Shown here piece after piece: positions 45,027 to 51,348 of a stretch of DNA of 64,000 bases. The translations under genes were made by a program, and so were the position numbers. The DNA comes from Tamlana sp. I1 (GTDB taxonomy: Bacteria > Bacteroidota > Bacteroidia > Flavobacteriales > Flavobacteriaceae), in the NCBI RefSeq assembly GCF_015355625.1, contig NZ_JACLAF010000006.1, positions 1 to 64,000 on the forward strand, written 5' to 3'. Every line of letters begins with the position of its first letter. Within the stretch, counting starts at the first letter, position 1. The notes beneath the pieces were generated by a model, which saw only the letters and a program-made list of their open reading frames with translations, did not search any database and was not told the origin of the DNA.

Positions 45027-46892
45027 TTACTGCAAAAGATTCAATTTTCTTGTAGCAACCGATGTATCGGTAAGGCTATTCATAAAAGCTATCAAAGCAT
45101 TTATTTCTTCAGCAGTTAAATCAAGTGGCGTATCGGGCAGTGTTTGGTTTGTTACCTCTAACCCCATGCCTGCACCACCACCTTGGTTATAAAAATCGAG
45201 AACTTGTGCTAGGGTTTCATAATTTCCATTATGAAAATATGGTGCTGTTTTTTCAATGTTTCTAATGGTAGGTGTCTTAAAGGATTTTTCGTAAATCCAT
45301 GCAGACTCGCTAGCTACACCATTTTTCCAACGCCCTTCATCGGTATCTAATTCTTTTATTTTTGAAGTCGGACTTTTTAACACACCCAAAATTTCGGTTT
45401 CAGTTTCAATATACAAGGGAGGAACCAAGCCAGAAAATGTGGGGGCGAAATGACAGGTTGCACAGGCGCCTTTTCCCATAAAAATATTAAACCCTGCTTG
45501 AACATCCTCATTTATTGAGTCTAACTCTCCCCGAACATATTGATCAAACTCACTGTTGAAGGATTGTAAAGACAACACAAAAGAGGCTAATGCTTTTGCT
45601 AAATTTTCACGGTTTATTTTATCTTTCCCGAAGACGGATTCAAACTGATTTTGATAGGTATCGGAAGCATTCAATTTTTGTAAAATCTCAGAATAAGCCG
45701 TATTAAATTCCTTCGGATTAAAAATAACGTGCTCTACTTGCTGCTCGAGCGTGAAGGCACGAGAATCGTAGAAAAAGCGCTTAGCATAAACAGCATTGAG
45801 TAAGGTTGGCGAATTTCTCAAAACCGTAACACCTTCAATATTACTAGAGGATTTGGCTTGTGCATCTGTAAATGCAAGATTAGGATTATGGCAAGTTGCA
45901 CAGCTCATTTTATTGTCGCCACTTATCAAAGGGTCGTAAAAAAGCGCTTCGCCCAACTGTTTTAATTCCTTAGAATCTTCCTTTTCCTTTAGTTGCGTAT
46001 AGAAATAAGGATCTAAAAAATTAGACGCAAAAATACTAGTACTCTCTGGATTCCAAGCCGTGTGGTTCTTTAAATTTTCAGAATTGATTTTAATTGGCAA
46101 GGCTCCAAACGCTTTATATAAAGGATCTATATAATTTTTAAGAAACGCTAATCTATCGAAAGTTTCAAAAGTTGCAGTTCCTTCTAGTTGTGAGATAGCT
46201 CCTTTAAACAGTTGAAGAATCTCGTTGCTTTTTGGATATTTATAAGTTATTGGTTCGTTTTCCATTAAGGCCTTCATAGCTGCTAGTGAAACCATTGCTT
46301 CATTTAAACCATTTGCCGAACCAGGAGTATCGAACCCGGTGACTCCTAATGTAAAAATTCGCACCAATTGTAAACGGGTTGCTAAAACTAATTCTTCTGG
46401 AGTTGGCACTATTTGCCCTAAGGCATTGGCTAAAAAATTAAATTGAGTTTTTACTTTTTTGGATAATGCTGCGATTTGCACTTTCTCTTCGGAAGGATTT
46501 TCTGCAAATATCAGTTCATCCAATACTTGTAATCCTTCTGGGGGAATCACAGTTGGCTGGTTTCCAGATTTTGATATTTTTAGTAATGGCGCACCATTTA
46601 AGTGTTTCCCTGTAAATTCAGGGTTATAATAAGCAACGTAAAACTCTACTTTTTTGTATGCCAGACGTGCATTGGTTAATACCGTTTGAAGCGAATCTGA
46701 AGAAACTTTGCCATGTTTAAAGGCCGATGCGGTTTCGTCTAATTTTTCTAAGGCCTGACTTGTCGCCTTAAAATAATTATTGAGTTTATCTGTAGATGCG
46801 ACATAAGTACTATTACCCGTTGTGCAACTGGTAAAATTTAGAATAAAAAATACGCTTAAGCTAAAAATAGTAGTAATGCTGAATTTTTGCAC
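45027..46892 (-). CDS. Di-haem cytochrome c peroxidase / MauG family lipoprotein with helical N-terminal domain
   Basis: No ATG fits the N-terminus. A GTG at 46892 gives a good lipoprotein signal (VQKFSITTIFSLSVFFILNFTSC, Cys23), and a TTG at 46913 is the alternative. The mature protein has about 290 mainly helical residues, reminiscent of imelysin-like domains, and then a cytochrome c peroxidase/MauG domain with two haem sites, CATCH at about 331-335 (SCATCHNPNLAFTD) and CATCH at about 477-481 (ACATCHFAPTFSG). It would reduce peroxide or oxidise a partner protein in the periplasm. It precedes the PhoX-like gene with a 249-bp gap. The N-terminal assignment is tentative. Confidence 0.82.
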   Translation of the reverse strand: MQKFSITTIFSLSVFFILNFTSCTTGNSTYVASTDKLNNYFKATSQALEKLDETASAFKHGKVSSDSLQTVLTNARLAYKKVEFYVAYYNPEFTGKHLNGAPLLKISKSGNQPTVIPPEGLQVLDELIFAENPSEEKVQIAALSKKVKTQFNFLANALGQIVPTPEELVLATRLQLVRIFTLGVTGFDTPGSANGLNEAMVSLAAMKALMENEPITYKYPKSNEILQLFKGAISQLEGTATFETFDRLAFLKNYIDPLYKAFGALPIKINSENLKNHTAWNPESTSIFASNFLDPYFYTQLKEKEDSKELKQLGEALFYDPLISGDNKMSCATCHNPNLAFTDAQAKSSSNIEGVTVLRNSPTLLNAVYAKRFFYDSRAFTLEQQVEHVIFNPKEFNTAYSEILQKLNASDTYQNQFESVFGKDKINRENLAKALASFVLSLQSFNSEFDQYVRGELDSINEDVQAGFNIFMGKGACATCHFAPTFSGLVPPLYIETETEILGVLKSPTSKIKELDTDEGRWKNGVASESAWIYEKSFKTPTIRNIEKTAPYFHNGNYETLAQVLDFYNQGGGAGMGLEVTNQTLPDTPLDLTAEEINALIAFMNSLTDTSVATRKLNLLQ

Positions 46893-46984
46893 AGTAAATA
46901 AGATTAACCGCAAATTAACTACTTACAAAAACTTTAATTGTTACTAGTATATTACCAAAGATTTAAATAATACCTATTAGAAAT

Positions 46985-47022
46985 AAAAAAAGGCAGTAAC
47001 CATACAGCTACCACCTTTTTTA
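46985..47022 (-). terminator. Terminator after the KDPG aldolase gene
   Basis: AAAAAAGG pairs with CCTTTTTT, with a second short pairing (GTA/TAC) inside. The T-run is on the minus strand, 18 bases after the aldolase stop codon. Confidence 0.6.
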
Positions 47023-47039
47023 ATTTAAAATAAAGGACC

Positions 47040-47708
47040 TTATTTTCTAACTTTTTTCACGATAGCTAAAGCATCTTTTACGTCTTGCTCTAACTTCGCG
47101 TAATCTTTATTTGCAATAATATCTTTTGAGATTAATTGAGACCCCATTCCAACACAAGTTGCTCCTGCATCGAACCAGCCTTTAAGGTTTTCTTCAGTTG
47201 GAGAAACCCCACCAGTTGGCATAATGCTTGTCCAAGGTTGAGGACCTTTAATACCTTTTATGAATTTTGGTCCGTATAAATCACCAGGGAATAATTTTAC
47301 GATTTCACATCCTAATTCTTCCGCTCTAGCGATTTCAGTTAATGATCCACATCCTGGAGACCAAAGTACTTTTTTACGGTTACATGCGATTGCGATATCT
47401 TCTCTTAATACAGGCGTTACAATAAAGTTTGCACCTAAAGCCATGTATAATGAAGCCGCAGCACCATCGGTTACAGAACCAACACCCATAATCATTCCTG
47501 GTAATTCAGCAATAGCATATTTCGTTAATTCACCAAAAACTTCGTGAGCGAAATCACCACGAGCTGTAAACTCCATTAAACGCGCACCACCATCGTAGCA
47601 AGCTTTTAATACTTTCTTACTTAATTCTATATCACTGTGGAAAAATAAAGGAATCATTCCTGTATCTTTCATGGCTTGCGCCACTTCTAATCTTGAAAAT
47701 TGTGCCAT
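47040..47708 (-). CDS. eda: 2-keto-3-deoxy-6-phosphogluconate aldolase
   Basis: A 222-residue class I aldolase of the KDPG/KHG family. Visible features are the general base region LMEFTARGD (Glu46), the phosphate-binding GVGSVTDG (75-82), and the Schiff-base lysine Lys138 in CEIVKLFPGDLYGPKFIKGIKGP, followed by PTGGVSPTEEN. It splits KDPG into pyruvate and glyceraldehyde-3-phosphate, the last step of alginate uronate breakdown. It is the third gene of the kinase-PFK-aldolase operon, 15 bases after the PFK stop, and ends at a terminator. Confidence 0.93.
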   Translation of the reverse strand: MAQFSRLEVAQAMKDTGMIPLFFHSDIELSKKVLKACYDGGARLMEFTARGDFAHEVFGELTKYAIAELPGMIMGVGSVTDGAAASLYMALGANFIVTPVLREDIAIACNRKKVLWSPGCGSLTEIARAEELGCEIVKLFPGDLYGPKFIKGIKGPQPWTSIMPTGGVSPTEENLKGWFDAGATCVGMGSQLISKDIIANKDYAKLEQDVKDALAIVKKVRK

Positions 47709-47722
47709 AATTGTTTATTTTT

Positions 47723-48940
47723 TTAATTCCAGTTTAAAATTTTCTTAACGTCGTAGTCTTCTGGATTAACTACATATTTTTTTGCTTCTTCATAATCACG
47801 CTCTCTAATATAAATGAGGTGATTGATGAATAACTGAGCCATATCAGAATTTATATCAACTAATCTTGGAGGAACTTTGCCGTTCTCATCTTCAAAATCA
47901 CTTAAATATAAAGGGGTTATATCGCCTCTTGAATTAGCACTTACAATACACCCTGTAATGCCTTCATCAAATAATTTTTTAACACCAATACCCAACAAGG
48001 TACACAAAGTTAAATCAAAAGCTATAGGATTGCAACATCTTAATTCGTAACCAATTTCTACGGGTCTCGATTTAATTTCTAATCCTATTTCTTTCAGTTT
48101 GACTTGTAAAAGGTAATTGAAGATATGTGATTTACTAACGTTCCCTAGTTCTGGGTGTCCATGATCATCATAGGTGAAATTAATACCTGAATTTGTAATT
48201 TCATCTTCATCCATAAAATGAAAAACACCTTCACTGACTAAAGCCACACCGTATTCAATCCCTTTAATTTTACTTTTAATGATTGATGAAATAATCATAT
48301 TGATAAGCTTATCGAAAGTAATGTTCGTTTTATTGAACATTTCTGGGATAATCATCATAGGAAAATGACAAGCTGAAGCAATACCAAAAGCCAAATGCCC
48401 TGCTGATCGCCCCATGGCCGAAACAACAAACCAGTTCTGACTTGTTCTAGCATCTTCATAAACGGTGTTTCCTATACGAACACCTTCATCTTTTGCGGTA
48501 TGAAATCCAAAGGTTGGGTTTCTATCCGGCAAAGGCAAATCGTTGTCTATGGTTTTAGGCACGTGAATATGGGCAACATCCAGCTGTTTACTAACAAGAA
48601 ATTTTGTTAATCGACTTGCTGTAGATGCGGTATCATCGCCACCTATAGTAACCAATAATTTGACATTGTTTTTTTGGAAGAAATCGGCTTTAAAATCGGA
48701 ATCTTTAGGTTTAAAACGACTCATAATTAAAGTTGAACCGCCACGACTAAAAATACGATCTGCTTTATTAAAATCGAAAATTTCAACTTGAGGATCATCA
48801 GAAAACAAGCCTTTATAACCATGATGTATCCCTAATACATTATAACCGTCTTTAATGAAGGTTTTAGCAAGGGTACTAATTACAGTATTAATGCCTGGAG
48901 CGGGTCCGCCACCACATATAATTGCAATTGATTTTTCCAT
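47723..48940 (-). CDS. Phosphofructokinase with PPi-type active-site residues
   Basis: A 405-residue group A phosphofructokinase starting MEKSIAIICGGGPAPGINTV. The phospho-donor motif reads TIGGDDTAS (Gly100-Gly101-Asp102-Asp103) and the catalytic motif is PKTIDNDLP (Lys129, Asp132, Asp134). The second Asp of GGDD and the Lys of PKTIDND are the residues that mark PPi-dependent PFKs, where ATP enzymes carry Gly at both positions. MGRSAGH (176-182) binds the sugar phosphate. A PPi enzyme is reversible and could serve gluconeogenesis from triose phosphate made by the aldolase next door. The frame extends ten residues further (48970), but the ATG at 48940 gives the normal N-terminus. Substrate specificity is not proven. 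Confidence 0.85.
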   Translation of the reverse strand: MEKSIAIICGGGPAPGINTVISTLAKTFIKDGYNVLGIHHGYKGLFSDDPQVEIFDFNKADRIFSRGGSTLIMSRFKPKDSDFKADFFQKNNVKLLVTIGGDDTASTASRLTKFLVSKQLDVAHIHVPKTIDNDLPLPDRNPTFGFHTAKDEGVRIGNTVYEDARTSQNWFVVSAMGRSAGHLAFGIASACHFPMMIIPEMFNKTNITFDKLINMIISSIIKSKIKGIEYGVALVSEGVFHFMDEDEITNSGINFTYDDHGHPELGNVSKSHIFNYLLQVKLKEIGLEIKSRPVEIGYELRCCNPIAFDLTLCTLLGIGVKKLFDEGITGCIVSANSRGDITPLYLSDFEDENGKVPPRLVDINSDMAQLFINHLIYIRERDYEEAKKYVVNPEDYDVKKILNWN

Positions 48941-48988
48941 ATATAAAAAAAAGGTAATGAGTTGCCTCATTACCTTTTTACTTATTTA

Positions 48989-50035
48989 TTATCGAGCTAC
49001 ACGACCAGAAGCGTCGCCACCCATTAATTTTTTAACTTCATCAACTGTTACTAAGTTGGCATCACCTTTAATAGTGTGTTTTAAACAAGACGCAGCAACA
49101 GCAAAGTCAAGTGCGTTTTGGTCGTCATCTGGGTACGTTAATAATCCGTAGATTAAACCTCCCATGAATGAATCACCACCACCTACTCTATCAACGATAT
49201 CTGTAATTTGGTATTGACGCGTTTCTAACATTTGTTTTCCATCATATAAAACTCCAGCCCATGTGTTATGAGATGCAGAGATAGAACCTCTTAATGTAGT
49301 AATAACCTTTTTAGCTCTTGGGAATTTTTCCATCATTTGCTTACAAACAGATAAGAAAGCTTCAGCTTTTACATCGTGTCCAGCAGTTTGAACTGTAATA
49401 CCTTCTGGTTTGATACCAAAGTGCATTTCAGCATCTTCTTCGTTTCCTAAAACAACATCACAGTAAGATGTTAATTCAGTCATGATAGACTCTCTATGTG
49501 CATCGTCACAGTACTTCCATAATTTAGCACGGTAGTTTAAATCTGTAGAGATTGTAATACCTTTTGCGCTAGCCGCTTTAACAGCTTCTAAACATACTTC
49601 TGCAGAACTTTGAGAAATCGCTGGTGTAATACCAGTCCAGTGAAACCACTCAACACCTTCAAAAACAGCATCCCAATCAATCATTCCAGACTCAATAGTA
49701 GACATAGAAGAATACGCTCTATCGTAAACCACTTTAGATCCTCTTGAAACAGCACCAGTTTCTAGGAAATAGATTCCTAAACGCTCACCACCCCAAACAA
49801 TTTTATCTACACCAACGCCTCTTTTGCGCATTTCCATCATGGCACACTCGCCAATATCATTCTTAGGTAAACGTGTTACAAAATCACAAGAAACACCATA
49901 GTTAGCTAATGATACTGCCACGTTAGATTCACCACCACCATAAACAACATCAAAATTGTTAGCTTGAGAAAATCTTAAAAATCCTTGAGGAGCTAATCTT
50001 AACATGATTTCTCCAAATGTTACTACTTTACTCAT
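48989..50035 (-). CDS. kdgK: 2-keto-3-deoxygluconate kinase (PfkB family)
   Basis: A 348-residue ribokinase-family sugar kinase. MSKVVTFGEIMLRLAP and YGGGESNVAVSLANYG form the N-terminal substrate lid. DRVGGGDSFMGGLIYG holds the anion hole and catalytic Asp of the second PfkB signature, and DVVLGNEEDAEMHFG is another family segment. It phosphorylates KDG to KDPG. The first gene of the operon, it is divergent from a LacI regulator, with one operator palindrome 35-54 bases upstream of its start. The following PFK start codon is 49 bases past its stop. Confidence 0.92.
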   Translation of the reverse strand: MSKVVTFGEIMLRLAPQGFLRFSQANNFDVVYGGGESNVAVSLANYGVSCDFVTRLPKNDIGECAMMEMRKRGVGVDKIVWGGERLGIYFLETGAVSRGSKVVYDRAYSSMSTIESGMIDWDAVFEGVEWFHWTGITPAISQSSAEVCLEAVKAASAKGITISTDLNYRAKLWKYCDDAHRESIMTELTSYCDVVLGNEEDAEMHFGIKPEGITVQTAGHDVKAEAFLSVCKQMMEKFPRAKKVITTLRGSISASHNTWAGVLYDGKQMLETRQYQITDIVDRVGGGDSFMGGLIYGLLTYPDDDQNALDFAVAASCLKHTIKGDANLVTVDEVKKLMGGDASGRVAR

Positions 50036-50069
50036 TTCTTTTTATTGTTAAATATTCAAAAATTATGTT

Positions 50070-50089
50070 TTGCTTAAACGTTTAAGCAA
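50070..50089. promoter_or_regulatory. LacI-type operator 1 (kdgK side)
   Basis: TTGCTTAAACGTTTAAGCAA is a perfect 20-bp palindrome with the central CG typical of LacI/GalR operators. It lies 35-54 bases upstream of the kdgK start codon. A second identical copy is at 50165-50184, 95 bases away, so a looped repressor complex is possible. Confidence 0.9.
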
Positions 50090-50136
50090 TCGGTGTAAAA
50101 AAAAAATTCATCATCAAAACAGATAATTAATTGTGT

Positions 50137-50167
50137 TTTGATTATAAAAATTTAAGAATTACATTTG
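50137..50167 (+). promoter_or_regulatory. Promoter of the LacI regulator gene
   Basis: TTTG (50137-50140), exactly 19 bases, then TACATTTG (50160-50167) is a perfect Bacteroidota promoter. The last three bases of the -7 box are the first bases of operator 2, so bound repressor would block it. Predicted transcription starts near 50172-50175. Confidence 0.8.
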
Positions 50168-50184
50168 CTTAAACGTTTAAGCAA
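50165..50184. promoter_or_regulatory. LacI-type operator 2 (regulator side)
   Basis: A second perfect copy of the 20-bp palindrome, overlapping the -7 box and predicted transcription start of the regulator gene. With flanking bases the symmetry extends to 22 bp (50164-50185). It implies autorepression. Confidence 0.9.
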
Positions 50185-51226
50185 AGATATAAAAAAAATA
50201 AATATCAAAAGAAAATCAACCATAAAAGATATAGCCAACGTGCTAAACATCTCTCCTGCTGCGGTTTCTAAAGCGCTGCACGACGATTCGCGCATTAGCG
50301 AGAAGACAAAAAAAGCGGTAAAACAGGTGGCTAAAAACTTGAATTATCAGCCCAATCATCTTGCAAGTGCCTTACGAAAAGGTAAGAGCAACTTGGTTGG
50401 CGTTATTGTGCCTAGAACAAATAGTCATTTTTTCTCTTCAGTGATTCAAAACATGGAAGAGGTTTTAAACAAAAAAGGCTACAACATTATCATGACACAT
50501 TCCAACGAATCGTATAAAAAGGAATGTGATAGCATTGACACTTTACTATTTACGCAGGTTGATGGTATTATCGCTTCGATGGCTAATGAAACGATTGATT
50601 TAGAACATTACAATAAAATTAAATCTAAGGGAATTCCGCTTATTCTATTTGACCGTGGTGAAAATGATTTGAACGTGGATTACATTGGAATAGACGATTA
50701 TAAAAGCAGTCATATTATTGTAAAACATTTGGTTGAACAAGGCTGTAAACGTATTGCGCATATAAGTGGCTATAAACACACACGTATTTTTAACAACCGA
50801 ATTAGAGGTTATATTGATGCGCTTAAGCAACATGATTTACCGCTTGAAGAAGAATTACTTATAGAAAGTAGTTTAACTATTGAAGACGGCCGTAAAAAAA
50901 TGCTTCAGCTTCTAAGTTTAAAAAACAGGCCCGATGCCGTTTATGTTGCTGGCGATTATGCTGCATTAGGAGCCTTACAAGTACTAAAAGAACAAAACAT
51001 TAAAATTCCTAACGACATTGCTTTGGTTGGTTTTGGTAACGAACCGTTTACTGCACTGGTTACCCCATCGATAACCAGCATTAATCAACATAGCGAACAA
51101 ATTGGAAAACTTGCAGCCAAAACCTTTTTAGAGCATGCTAAAACCGATACGGTTAAGCAAACCTTAAATAAAAAAATATTAGATGCCGAACTTATTATTC
51201 GGGATTCTTCACGTTTAAAAAGTTAA
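50165..51226 (+). CDS. LacI family transcriptional regulator of the KDG operon (start uncertain)
   Basis: The body is a normal LacI/GalR protein: DNA-binding helices in STIKDIANVLNISPAAVSKALHDDSRISEKTKKAVKQ, hinge NYQPNHLASALRKGKSNLVGVIVP, and periplasmic-binding-like domain to DSSRLKS. There is no ATG or GTG before the HTH. Coordinates are given from the only canonical in-frame start, TTG at 50165, but this codon lies in the -7 box and operator, upstream of the predicted transcript. A downstream ATC at 50204, giving IKRKSTIKDIA, is where the family start would be expected. The effector is probably KDG or KDPG. Confidence 0.85.
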   Translation: MLKRLSKDIKKINIKRKSTIKDIANVLNISPAAVSKALHDDSRISEKTKKAVKQVAKNLNYQPNHLASALRKGKSNLVGVIVPRTNSHFFSSVIQNMEEVLNKKGYNIIMTHSNESYKKECDSIDTLLFTQVDGIIASMANETIDLEHYNKIKSKGIPLILFDRGENDLNVDYIGIDDYKSSHIIVKHLVEQGCKRIAHISGYKHTRIFNNRIRGYIDALKQHDLPLEEELLIESSLTIEDGRKKMLQLLSLKNRPDAVYVAGDYAALGALQVLKEQNIKIPNDIALVGFGNEPFTALVTPSITSINQHSEQIGKLAAKTFLEHAKTDTVKQTLNKKILDAELIIRDSSRLKS

Positions 51227-51273
51227 ACATAGACTTTTTATTAATTACTCTGAAACCCATTTAAAAAAAAAAC

Positions 51274-51308
51274 AAAATCGCCTAAAAAGTAAATTTTAGG
51301 CGATTTTT
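51274..51308. terminator. Bidirectional terminator between LacI and PL6 genes
   Basis: AAAATCGCCTAAAA pairs perfectly with TTTTAGGCGATTTT around a 7-base loop. A- and T-runs serve both converging genes. Confidence 0.88.
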
Positions 51309-51348
51309 ATTAATAATTATGCTGTATTTAAATAAGCTTTAAATGCTT

